Below are positions 13,974 through 21,959 of a DNA stretch of 26,791 bases, piece after piece. The position numbers and the translations under genes are program-made. Every line of letters starts with the position of its first letter. Position 1 is the stretch's first letter. Origin of the DNA: GCA-2726245 sp035513655. GTDB taxonomy: Bacteria > Planctomycetota > Planctomycetia > Pirellulales > Pirellulaceae. The DNA lies in NCBI GenBank assembly GCA_035513655.1, contig DATKBV010000091.1, positions 1 through 26,791 on the forward strand, read 5' to 3'. The notes below the pieces were generated by a model. That model was given only the letters and a program-made list of their open reading frames with translations, ran no database searches and was not told the DNA's origin.

Positions 13974-16616
13974 ATGACCTCAAAACCGCAACGAGCCAAA
14001 GAGATCTTCGTGGAGTTGGTCCGTTCGGTCCCTTCCGACGAGTGGGAGCTTCGGCTGGACGCGGCGTGTGGTGGAGACCGCGAATTACGGGATCGTGTTT
14101 CCGCACTACTTCGAGCCCACGTCGAGCCCGGCAGTTTCCTTGAACAGCCTGCTGTGGCGGTCGCCAGTCTGTCTCCCACGATCGACCAGCCCATCACCGA
14201 ACGCCCGGGCACGGTCATCGGCCGCTACAAGCTCCTGGAGCAGATTGGCGAAGGCGGCTTCGGCGTCGTCTTCATGGCCGAGCAACAAGAGCCCGTTCGG
14301 CGGAAGCTGGCGCTAAAGATCATCAAGCCGGGCATGGACACCAAAGAGGTGATCGCCCGCTTCGAGGCCGAGCGGCAGGCCCTGGCGATTATGGATCATC
14401 CGAACATCGCCAAGGTGCTGGATGCAGGCGCGACTGAGTCGGGTCGCCCGTTCTTCGTGATGGAACTGGTCCGTGGGATTTCGATCACCGACTTCTGCGA
14501 CCAGAACAGCCTGACCACACGGGAGCGGCTGGAGCTGTTTGCTTCGGTCTGCCAGGCGGTTCAGCATGCCCACCAGAAGGGAGTTATCCACCGCGACATC
14601 AAGCCGTCGAACGTGCTGGTCACGATGCACGACGACAAGCCCGTGCCCAAGGTGATCGACTTCGGCGTGGCCAAGGCGACCAACCAGCAGTTGACCGAAC
14701 GGACGTTCTTCACCCGCTTCGCCCAGATGATCGGCACGCCGCTCTACATGAGTCCCGAGCAGGCCCAGATGAGCGGCTTGGATGTCGACACCCGCAGCGA
14801 CATCTATTCGCTCGGCGTGCTCTTGTACGAACTGCTGACCGGCACAACGCCCTTCGACCAGAAACGTATCCGCGAGGCCGCGTACGACGAGCTTCTGAGA
14901 ATCATCCGGGAGGAAGAGCCGCCCAAGCCAAGTCTGCGAATCAGCACCCTGGCCGAGACACTGCCGTCGGTCGCGGCCCATCGCAAATTGGAGCCCAAGA
15001 AGCTCTCGGCGCTCGTCCGCGGCGAGTTGGACTGGATCGTGATGAAGGCCCTGGAGAAGGACCGCGTCTGCCGCTACGAGACAGCCAACGGGTTTGCCGC
15101 CGACATCGAGCGGTACTTAAAGGACGAGCCGGTCGAAGCGTGCCCACCGAGCGCCGCTTACCGCTTCCGCAAATTCGCTCGGCGGAACAAGGCCTTGCTC
15201 TCGACGGCCGCCGCGATCGGAATCGCTTTGCTTCTAGGAGTCACGGGCACAACATGGCAGGCTGTCCGTGCCACGCGCGCGGAAGGCGTCGCAAAAACGG
15301 AGCGAGAGTTGGCGGAACAAGAGCGTGACCGGGCGTTGGAGGCAGAGCAACTCGCGAACGACCGACTCACACGTCTGACGGAGACGCAAAGGGCAGCGCA
15401 GATCGAGGAGCAGGCAAGGGTGAATCGAGGACTTGGGAACAGGGAAAAAGCTGAACAGTTTCTTCTCCAGGCAATCGCGATTCGGCGCACGGTACAAGGG
15501 TTTGCCCATCCCGATACGGGACGAGCGATCCAAGAACTGGGACGTATGTATTTGGAGCAAGAGCGATATGAAGAACGGGAGGCCCTTCTTAAAGCGCTCT
15601 ATGCAGTTCAACCCGACCTTGGTTCAACTGCTTATGCCCTCCCGTACACGATGTCCAAACAAGGCAAATATGCTGAAGTGCTTGAGTTTCTGGACCAAGA
15701 GGTGCGTGATCCATCGCTGCTTCAGTCAAACCTGAAGGGTGATGCTCTATGGCAACTGAGACACTTTGATGAAGCAATCACTGCGTACCGGCAATCTGTG
15801 GAAGCGGGTTTGGCACAACCGCGCAAGCTGACCCACAACAAGTCCAATATTCATTCGGCACGTGTCATCTTGGCGCGAAGGCTGAACGAGCATGCCCGAC
15901 AACTCGCGGTGGATCCGATCGAGGAGCGCCGCGCACCGAAACGAGCACTCGAGCTTGCCGAGGAAGCCGTTGAGATGTTTCCCGAAAACGGAAAGTTCTG
16001 GATGACGTTGGGGCAAGCACACTTCCGTGCTGGAGACGAAGAGAAAGCAATCGAGGCATTAGACAAAGCGGACGATCTCGGTGCCGACGACGCGCACATT
16101 GCGGTGACTCGCGCTCTGATCTACTGGAACCGGGGAGAGCACGACGAGGCAGAGCGACTCTACCAACATCTCGTGGAACTTACCAAGACGACTCGCCCTT
16201 TCAGTTGGGATCTGTTTGGACTCCGGGCCGAACTGGAAACAAAACTGGGGGCTGAGTATCTCGAATCGCGTGCAACGACCGTACATCGAGCAGCGCGTAG
16301 TCTTCAAGAGGCAAATGATCTCGAAGGGGCCGCGACACTGTATCGCCGCGCAGCGAAGTTCTGCGCGGAATTGATCGAAGAGTCGCCGCAGATAAACTCA
16401 CTCAAGTTGGAATTCGTACGCACTAAAGTGGCTCTCGCCGAGGTGCTCAACGGACGGAGTGGAAGCGACGAGGCGCAGGAACTGGCCGCGAAATCGATTC
16501 GGGCCCTGGAAGAACTTCCAGACGCCGGTGACGAGGTTAGGAAGCTTCGTATTCGCGCGGAATCACTTTTGCACTCCGAAGCGGAGAAGGCCAACGACAG
16601 CGGTCGAAGGCCGTGA
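13974..16616 (+). CDS. Transmembrane Ser/Thr protein kinase with TPR region (kinase 2)
   Basis: This is an 880-residue Hanks-type kinase. The N-terminal helix region (RAKEIFVELVRSVPSDEW, DAACGGDRELRDRVSALLRA) is typical of planctomycete kinases paired with ECF factors. The kinase domain at about residues 81-357 is complete (GEGGFGVV, LALKII, HRDIKPSN, DFGVAK, GTPLYMSPEQA). A transmembrane helix follows (LLSTAAAIGIALLLGVTGTT, about 408-428), then a charged coiled coil (about 440-490) and TPR-like repeats (GNREKAEQFLLQAIAIRR, AEVLEFLDQEVRDPS, DEEKAIEALDKADDLGADDA). ATG 13974 is used; GTG 13962 in frame is an alternative with GGGAG upstream. About 1 kb of kinase-domain DNA is nearly the same as in kinase 1, while the sensor region is unrelated and shorter. 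Likely partner: ECF sigma 2. Confidence 0.95.
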   Translation: MTSKPQRAKEIFVELVRSVPSDEWELRLDAACGGDRELRDRVSALLRAHVEPGSFLEQPAVAVASLSPTIDQPITERPGTVIGRYKLLEQIGEGGFGVVFMAEQQEPVRRKLALKIIKPGMDTKEVIARFEAERQALAIMDHPNIAKVLDAGATESGRPFFVMELVRGISITDFCDQNSLTTRERLELFASVCQAVQHAHQKGVIHRDIKPSNVLVTMHDDKPVPKVIDFGVAKATNQQLTERTFFTRFAQMIGTPLYMSPEQAQMSGLDVDTRSDIYSLGVLLYELLTGTTPFDQKRIREAAYDELLRIIREEEPPKPSLRISTLAETLPSVAAHRKLEPKKLSALVRGELDWIVMKALEKDRVCRYETANGFAADIERYLKDEPVEACPPSAAYRFRKFARRNKALLSTAAAIGIALLLGVTGTTWQAVRATRAEGVAKTERELAEQERDRALEAEQLANDRLTRLTETQRAAQIEEQARVNRGLGNREKAEQFLLQAIAIRRTVQGFAHPDTGRAIQELGRMYLEQERYEEREALLKALYAVQPDLGSTAYALPYTMSKQGKYAEVLEFLDQEVRDPSLLQSNLKGDALWQLRHFDEAITAYRQSVEAGLAQPRKLTHNKSNIHSARVILARRLNEHARQLAVDPIEERRAPKRALELAEEAVEMFPENGKFWMTLGQAHFRAGDEEKAIEALDKADDLGADDAHIAVTRALIYWNRGEHDEAERLYQHLVELTKTTRPFSWDLFGLRAELETKLGAEYLESRATTVHRAARSLQEANDLEGAATLYRRAAKFCAELIEESPQINSLKLEFVRTKVALAEVLNGRSGSDEAQELAAKSIRALEELPDAGDEVRKLRIRAESLLHSEAEKANDSGRRP

Positions 16617-16727
16617 TGCATCGACGTGAACGAGCAAGCGAAGGCGGGCCCAGCGAATAGACGACGAGGTACCATAGTTACGCCGGGTTCTATTCGTGAG
16701 GCCCCGAGTTAACGAGCAAGAACAAAT

Positions 16728-16864
16728 CCGGCCGGTGAGCGACAGTCGCGAAACGAATCTCACCGGCCGTAGCCTAAACGTCCGGGGCCACGGTCTGCGC
16801 GCCCGGAAAGATGGCTTTTTTGAGTTTACCGCGCCGACCACTTTCCGAAAAAGGGACCTTTGAA
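16728..16864 (+). promoter_or_regulatory. Structured pseudoknot leader, copy B
   Basis: P1 is an 11-bp perfect hairpin, CGGCCGGTGAG (16729-16739) with CTCACCGGCCG (16759-16769). P2 is CCGGG (16782-16786) with CCCGG (16802-16806). The pseudoknot stem is GGTCTGCGCG (16792-16801) with CGCGCCGACC (16830-16839), nine of ten pairs. Between them lies the loop with GATGGCTTTTTT. Spacing matches copies A and C. It precedes the TolB-like gene, and the second stem ends 25 bases before the ATG. Confidence 0.7.
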
Positions 16865-17956
16865 ATGTTCTGCAAAAGACTCCATTTCGTTACGGGCGTG
16901 GCAGTTGTTCTCTGCCTCCTCGGCTCGATGTTTGTCTTAGCCGACCACAAAGACGGCCATTCCAACGGCGGCGGCAATGGCGGTGGCGGCGACGGCGGGG
17001 GAGATACGCTGGTCAACCCGGCTCTCGTGTATGTTGAAACCGACGCGATCATTACCATTGCGACCGCCGATGGGCAGGTCGTAGAACGATTGACCGGTGC
17101 CACGAAAGGCTGGTCGATCAAAAGAAGCGCTCCCGTCTGGTCGCCCGACGGGACAATGATTGCCTATGTGGAAGACAGGGACGATGACAGTTCCCTCTAT
17201 CCAATGCTCTACATGATGAACGCGGACGGGTCGAACCCGACTTTGGTTCACAATTTCGCCGGCTACCCCGAGCGCCACACGGGACTCACTTGGTTATCCG
17301 GGAGCATCATTCACTTCTCAAGATATGAAGATGCCTGCTTTCTCGATCTGCTGGATGGCTCGGTTCAGTGCCTGGGACTGAACCTGCTCCACTCGTATGT
17401 AGGGCCAACGGCCGTCGGTCCCGGCGTGGATCCTTCCCTGCCGGGAGCCAGCGGGCTCGTGGCCTACGCGGCTGTGGATGAGGGCGTTTCCAATGACCTT
17501 GACATCTACATCGGCGAAGTTTTCACCGATTTCGACGGCTCGCTTCTGCTCGATCCGACCACCATCACGCGCCTCGATCTACCCGGCCGCCAGAATCATC
17601 CCGTGGTCTCTCCCGATGGCCTGCAGATCGCATTCTACGACGATGCCCATGCCGATGGAGGAGACACACTGGCTGTGGTTGATCTTCTTTACGATGCAAG
17701 CGCGATCGACTTTGGGGCAGTGCAGACGCTGCTGGAGGGTACGCTCGGTGAGTTCCGCCTTCCGCCAACGTGGTCGCCAGACAGCCAGTGGATCGCCTTC
17801 ACGTGGCAACCCGACAACAACCTGAAGCGAATGGGGGTGCCGTTCGAGATCGCCCGTATTCGCCCGGATGGGACCGACTTCACCAACGTGACCAATAGCT
17901 CAAGTCACGAAGTGGGGCCCAACTGGAATCCTACCTGGGATCCAAACGGCCCATGA
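16865..17956 (+). CDS. Exported TolB-like (PD40 repeat) beta-propeller protein
   Basis: This is a 363-residue protein with a Sec signal peptide (about residues 1-26, hydrophobic VTGVAVVLCLLGSMFVLA), a Gly-rich linker (about 33-47), and repeats of the PD40/WD40-like TolB family: SAPVWSPDGTMIAYVE, NHPVVSPDGLQIAFYD, PTWSPDSQWIAFTW and NWNPTWDPNGP. Such propellers bind proteins or ligands in the periplasm or outside the cell. No enzyme motif is visible. ATG 16865 is chosen because the signal peptide starts there and the longer frame from 16811 would run into leader B. It lies downstream of kinase 2 and upstream of another secreted protein, each with its own leader, so it is likely an output or a sensed partner of the module. 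Confidence 0.85.
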   Translation: MFCKRLHFVTGVAVVLCLLGSMFVLADHKDGHSNGGGNGGGGDGGGDTLVNPALVYVETDAIITIATADGQVVERLTGATKGWSIKRSAPVWSPDGTMIAYVEDRDDDSSLYPMLYMMNADGSNPTLVHNFAGYPERHTGLTWLSGSIIHFSRYEDACFLDLLDGSVQCLGLNLLHSYVGPTAVGPGVDPSLPGASGLVAYAAVDEGVSNDLDIYIGEVFTDFDGSLLLDPTTITRLDLPGRQNHPVVSPDGLQIAFYDDAHADGGDTLAVVDLLYDASAIDFGAVQTLLEGTLGEFRLPPTWSPDSQWIAFTWQPDNNLKRMGVPFEIARIRPDGTDFTNVTNSSSHEVGPNWNPTWDPNGP

Positions 17957-18043
17957 TGATCGGCGGAAACGTTCGATGCCAGAAATCTAGGTAGCCCGTT
18001 TCGATTCGCGCAGAGTACTGAGCGAGCAAAAAGACAAAGCAAA

Positions 18044-18179
18044 ATCGCCCGGCCATCCGTTAGCGACAACGAACCTCCGACCGGGCGAAGGGAGCCAACC
18101 TCCGGGGACACGGTCCGCATCCCGGACGAACGGCATTTCTATTGTACTGCGGACCGGCACGCACGAAGGAGTGACCATC
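18044..18179 (+). promoter_or_regulatory. Structured pseudoknot leader, copy C
   Basis: P1 is CGCCCGG (18046-18052) with CCGGGCG (18081-18087). P2 is CCGGG (18102-18106) with CCCGG (18121-18125). The pseudoknot stem is CGGTCCGCA (18111-18119) with TGCGGACCG (18148-18156), nine perfect Watson-Crick pairs. The inner loop is GACGAACGGCATTTCTATTG-like, of the same length as in copies A and B. The second stem ends nine bases before AAGGAG (18166-18171). Confidence 0.75.
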
Positions 18180-18698
18180 ATGACCCACCGTATTTTCTTT
18201 ACTGCCGTCGCATTCATTACGCTGATCCTGGCGAGTTCACGAGCAGCGTGCGCCGAAGGCCCGGATTCACAATTCCGTTACTTTGCGCTGATTGCGGGGG
18301 AAGCGCAGAACGATCCCCCGCCACCGCCCGATCTCAAGGATCGTGAGTCACATGTGCTCGTCGTCGCCTCCGGGGAAGTCCATCCCGTCCTGACGTTTGC
18401 CCCAAATGCGCCGTCCGATCTTCTCGCCGGCACCACGTTGTACGACGGAGGAACGACGAAGCATGTCACGCGTGGCGGCATCCAGACGCTTCGCCTGCTG
18501 TGGCTGGACGAAGTGCCACCCGACCATGCGATCGCGCTGACCGGCCCGGACGGAGATGCCGCATTCATCGAGGCGTACTACGTGCGCAACGCTGCGGGTT
18601 CAGAGGCCGGCGGGAACACCACCTTGTGGTGGGTTGACGACGAACCATGCGCCACGTGCCTGGTGCTGTACATCGGCGTCGGCCTGTTTTCCAAATAG
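18180..18698 (+). CDS. Secreted protein of unknown function (module 2 output)
   Basis: This is a 172-residue protein with a signal peptide (about residues 1-25, THRIFFTAVAFITLILASS then AACA before EGP). The mature part has beta-strand-like segments (SHVLVVASGEVHPVLTFAP, IQTLRLLWLDEVPPDHAIAL), a Cys pair CATC near the C-terminus and the hydrophobic end VLYIGVGLFSK. AAGGAG at 18166-18171 supports ATG 18180 over GTG 18171. No family is recognised. It follows the TolB-like gene and pseudoknot leader C, and is followed by a REP-like hairpin and a sigma-factor remnant, as in module 1. Confidence 0.75.
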   Translation: MTHRIFFTAVAFITLILASSRAACAEGPDSQFRYFALIAGEAQNDPPPPPDLKDRESHVLVVASGEVHPVLTFAPNAPSDLLAGTTLYDGGTTKHVTRGGIQTLRLLWLDEVPPDHAIALTGPDGDAAFIEAYYVRNAAGSEAGGNTTLWWVDDEPCATCLVLYIGVGLFSK

Positions 18699-18724
18699 CA
18701 GCGTAGAGGCGATTCAAGGGGACA

Positions 18725-18776
18725 TACCAGGGGACGGGTCCATTTATCTAGGAAACGAGCAAAATGGACCTGTCCC
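18725..18776. repeat. REP-like hairpin, copy 2
   Basis: GGGACGGGTCCATTT (18731-18745) pairs with AAATGGACCTGTCCC (18762-18776) at 14 of 15 positions plus one wobble. It is the better kept of the two copies (see 12886-12933) and sits between a secreted-protein gene and a 5'-truncated sigma factor in both cases. Confidence 0.7.
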
Positions 18777-19210
18777 TATTTTTCGCGCCCGAGCAGCTCC
18801 TGCCGCTGGTCTATGACGAGTTGCGGAAACTTACGGCGGCCAAGATGGCCGAAGAGAAGCTGGGCCAGACCTTGCAGGCCACGGGGCTGGTGCACGAAGC
18901 GTGCATCCGGTTGGTGGACGTGACAAAGGCCCAACACTGGGATTCGCAAGGCCACTACTTTGCGGCCCCGGCTGAGGCAATGCGGCGAATTCTGGTGGAG
19001 CGGGCTCGGCGCAAGGGAACGTTGAAACGCGGCGGCAATCAGCAACGAATCGACCTCGACGAGATGGAACTGACGCTTGCCGCCCCCAGTGACGACGTCC
19101 TTGCCATAGATGAAGCGCTGACGCGGCTGGCGCAAAAACACCCTGAGAAGGCCGCACTCGTCCAACTACGCTACTTCGCTGGGCTCGATGAAGCGTTTTC
19201 GTTACGGTGA
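18764..19210 (+). pseudogene. Truncated ECF sigma factor copy lacking region 4
   Basis: An open frame of 148 codons. Residues encoded from 18791 to 19185 match ECF sigma 1 residues 20-151 almost throughout (LVHEACIRLVDVTKAQHWDS, EAMRRILVERARRKGTLKRG, EALTRLAQKHPEKAALVQLR). The first 19 residues of the ancestor are missing and replaced by codons from the REP hairpin, whose ATG at 18764 opens the frame. The end is cut after RYFAGL, so the region 4 helix-turn-helix is absent and nine unrelated residues follow. No ribosome binding site is visible. It is probably a recent duplicate in decay, since the frame is still free of stops; a product that binds polymerase but not the -35 element cannot be excluded. 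Confidence 0.8.
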
Positions 19211-19343
19211 TATCCTGATAAACATGACGTGGCGCGATTATTTCTCGAACGGAAACATCGGGCGGCGGTGTTTGAATTCGAGCGTTGTCATGTCGGCGAT
19301 GAAATAACGGAAATAACGGTGTCAGGAACCGATTGTATGCTTC

Positions 19344-20453
19344 TTAAGCGATCTCCACTGCTATCTCACTGAGGTCGACGGCTCGATGCTGCAGGGCTGA
19401 CAAATAACATGCGTCAACCAACGCCATTGTCTTCAGATTGTCGCGGCCGCTGATCTCTGGCTCGCGGTCTTCTTCCAGAGCGCACAGCAATTGTGCCATC
19501 GTGCCGACGAAGGCGTCGGGGAACCAGACTTCGTTCCAGCGCGGTTGATGCCACTGGCCCGGAGCTTTTATCGATGTGAAGTCGAGTGTACTGGGAGTGG
19601 CGTTTGCATAATCCGGCCAGCCGATCGTGCCTCGAGCTAATCCGTCGCGGCCTTCGACTCGCCAACGGATGTAGATGTCTTTCTCGGCTCCTTCCAAGGC
19701 CGGGCCTGCCCATACATCATCCCACGACGCGGCGCGAAATCCGTTCGCGTACTCCAGAATGTAAAGGCAAATGCCGTCTTGATGCGCAAACTTCTGCTCC
19801 GTTCGCGGATCGGGACGCGTGCTGGCGAAAACACGCACGGGATCGCCAAACAAATATCGGAACGTATCGAGGTGGTGGATCGACATGATGCGGAGCGTGA
19901 CCCAGCCCAGGCGTTGTTGCCACGGCATCCAATGCGGGATCGCGCGCATGTCGATACTGGCGAAGATCGGCTCGCCGAGATAACCGCGATCGAGCACGTC
20001 CTTGCACGCCCGAATCGATTGGTCGTAACGCATGTTCTGATTGACGGCCAGCGTGATCCCCGCCTGCTCACAGAGCTCTACGATCTGTTGGGCCTCGCCG
20101 TAGTTCATGCCCAACGGCTTTTGAGCCAGTACGCCGCGAATATGATCGTTGTGCTTGACGATCTCGCGCATTACTTCCAGTTGAACATCTGGCGGCACCG
20201 CGACGTCGATCACTTCGATCTCTGGATCGGCCAGCAGCTGCTGATATGTCTCGTAGACCTTCGCCAACGAATGTCGCTCGGCGACGGCCCGCGCGTTGGC
20301 TGGATTCCCCGACGCGATCGCAACAGGGTTGAAGCCCGCTTTTCGGTACGCGACCAAATGGCAATCGGCCATGATGAAGCCGGAACCGATGCAGCCGATG
20401 CCAACCTCCTTGTTCTGAGGCAACGTTGGCAGATACGAAACTTCAATCGTCAT
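19344..20453 (-). CDS. Gfo/Idh/MocA family oxidoreductase
   Basis: This is a 369-residue NAD(P)-dependent dehydrogenase of the Gfo/Idh/MocA family, which oxidises or reduces sugars, inositols or sugar derivatives in the cytoplasm. The Rossmann motif GCIGSG is at residues 20-25. The conserved Lys of the KPLG motif is Lys112, and the His region reads SIHHLDTFRYLFGDP. Length is typical. GGAG lies six bases before the ATG. It is last in a minus-strand operon, 26 bases after the sugar isomerase/epimerase, a pairing common for inositol or unusual-sugar catabolism. The exact substrate cannot be told. Confidence 0.9.
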   Translation of the reverse strand: MTIEVSYLPTLPQNKEVGIGCIGSGFIMADCHLVAYRKAGFNPVAIASGNPANARAVAERHSLAKVYETYQQLLADPEIEVIDVAVPPDVQLEVMREIVKHNDHIRGVLAQKPLGMNYGEAQQIVELCEQAGITLAVNQNMRYDQSIRACKDVLDRGYLGEPIFASIDMRAIPHWMPWQQRLGWVTLRIMSIHHLDTFRYLFGDPVRVFASTRPDPRTEQKFAHQDGICLYILEYANGFRAASWDDVWAGPALEGAEKDIYIRWRVEGRDGLARGTIGWPDYANATPSTLDFTSIKAPGQWHQPRWNEVWFPDAFVGTMAQLLCALEEDREPEISGRDNLKTMALVDACYLSALQHRAVDLSEIAVEIA

Positions 20454-20479
20454 ACAGGACTCCGATCGGTGACTGAAGA

Positions 20480-21301
20480 CTAACCACGAAGTCCCGCGGC
20501 CTGCATCAATTTGTCGGTCTCGCGATAGGCTTCTTCAACCCACTCGACGATTCTGTCGGGTTCGGGCGAGTATTCCAGTTCGATCGACATAGCTCCCTCG
20601 ATGTCCAGCGCCTTGATCTCACGAAGATACGGCGCGAAGTCGACGACACCGCGGCCCGGCGGCAAGTCGCCGTGGACCTGGCCGTCGCAGTCCGAGATGT
20701 GGCAATGAATCGCTTTGCCTTTCAACCGCCGCAGTTCTTCCGGTGCGACGCCCGCCAAGAGCAAGTGCGAGACATCGATATTCGCTTGGACCGCCTCGTG
20801 GCCGCAGTCGTCGATGAATCGTACCATCGTATCGACGGAGTTGAGCAGCGAGAGCTTGAAAGGTTCCAGCTCCAACGCAATCTGCACGCCGAGATCGGCT
20901 GCGTAGTCGCCCAGCACTTTGCAATTCTCGACGCCCATCTTCCACTGTTCTGGCGGCGGAATCACCTCTTGGTTCCAGATGTACTCGCCGAGCACGAGCA
21001 ACAAGTTCTTCGCCTCGTATTCGTAGACCAGATCGAGGTATCGCTTCACGCGTTCGACGTGGAAACGCTGGACGCTCGGATTGAAATCGACCAATCCAAC
21101 CGCCACACAGCAAATCGACACGATCGGCAAGTCAAGTCGATCACACTCGTCCTTGATCAGCCGTCGTTCCTTCACGTCGGCGTCGAGCGGATCGATAAAG
21201 ATATCGACGGTGTCGAAACCCAGTTCCTTCGTCTTCCGCAATCCGAAGACCGTCGGTTGATTCGCTTGCACCCAAGCGGAATTGATCAGTCCCAACTTCA
21301 T
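20480..21301 (-). CDS. Sugar phosphate isomerase/epimerase (TIM-barrel, AP-endonuclease-2-like)
   Basis: This is a 273-residue TIM-barrel protein of the xylose-isomerase-like family that includes inosose dehydratases and ketose 3-epimerases. Metal-ligand candidates are the Glu of IALELEP, Asp of ANIDVSHLL, His/Asp of CHISDCDGQVH and the late Glu of SIELEYSPEPDR. The start MKLGLINSAW follows the Uma2 stop by eight bases. It precedes the Gfo/Idh/MocA oxidoreductase, so the two probably act on the same sugar or cyclitol. No signal peptide is present, hence cytoplasmic. Confidence 0.9.
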   Translation of the reverse strand: MKLGLINSAWVQANQPTVFGLRKTKELGFDTVDIFIDPLDADVKERRLIKDECDRLDLPIVSICCVAVGLVDFNPSVQRFHVERVKRYLDLVYEYEAKNLLLVLGEYIWNQEVIPPPEQWKMGVENCKVLGDYAADLGVQIALELEPFKLSLLNSVDTMVRFIDDCGHEAVQANIDVSHLLLAGVAPEELRRLKGKAIHCHISDCDGQVHGDLPPGRGVVDFAPYLREIKALDIEGAMSIELEYSPEPDRIVEWVEEAYRETDKLMQAAGLRG

Positions 21302-21309
21302 CTCTTATC

Positions 21310-21945
21310 CTAGTTCTTTACTTGTTCACGTACATGCTTGCGAAACTCTCTTATCAACTCAGTTTGGCTCATATCGTGACGCCCTTCGAGACATCGTGCC
21401 GCCATTTCCAATGGGAACGCCGGAAGTACAGCACTGTGTTCCCAAGCTTCATAGATCGCGCCCTGCGTACGCACGTAGACGATCAGCGACTCGCCATCGA
21501 AAATCCACACCTCCGGCACTTCCAAGCCGCCAAAAATCGGAAACTTATTCATGGACGAGCGGCTAATGTCGATCTCGATAACCAGGTCCGGCGGTGGATC
21601 AGTTGCAAGGTCGATATCATCCTTGCCACGAACTACACTTTCATTCGTGATATAAAAGCTCTCGTCGGCCTCGAAGCCCCGCCGCTCGTCACTCCTCCGA
21701 AAGGTAGTGGACTTCACCGCCGCAGCGTCAATCTCGAGTTCTTCAGTAAAGGCTTCCACCATTCGACCAATCAACCGACCGACGACTTCATGCAGTTTTC
21801 CAGGCGACATGATTTCCATGACTCCTTGGTCGTAGGCGATACGTTTTCCGGGACGATCTGTTCCGGTGGCGAGCGCCAGATAGGTTTCCCAACTGACGTC
21901 GTAGAATACGACACGTTGCTCGGCAGAAGCGTTGACGGTACTCAT
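21310..21945 (-). CDS. Uma2 family protein, second copy
   Basis: This is a 211-residue Uma2/DUF820 protein of PD-(D/E)XK fold. Segments are YDVSWETYLALA, RIAYDQGVMEIMSPGKLHEV, the acid in PPDLVIEIDI and VPEVWIFDGESL. It is only distantly related to the copy at 6988-7581. It is embedded between the DUF1501 gene (14 bases upstream) and the isomerase (eight bases downstream), so it is translated from the same transcript. No link between Uma2 and sugar metabolism is known to me; it may simply have been inserted into the operon. Confidence 0.85.
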   Translation of the reverse strand: MSTVNASAEQRVVFYDVSWETYLALATGTDRPGKRIAYDQGVMEIMSPGKLHEVVGRLIGRMVEAFTEELEIDAAAVKSTTFRRSDERRGFEADESFYITNESVVRGKDDIDLATDPPPDLVIEIDISRSSMNKFPIFGGLEVPEVWIFDGESLIVYVRTQGAIYEAWEHSAVLPAFPLEMAARCLEGRHDMSQTELIREFRKHVREQVKN

Positions 21946-21959
21946 TCGTCTTCCTTTGG

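Noticed and set aside
14313..14981. Long minus-strand open frames opposite the kinase genes (also 8909-9226 and 10334-10981)
   Set aside because: They mirror conserved kinase/TPR codons, recur at the same place in both kinase copies, and show no motifs; shadows of the plus-strand genes.
19300..19340. AACGGTGTCAGGAACC as another REP-like arm
   Set aside because: No pairing partner nearby; a single arm is not enough to call an element.
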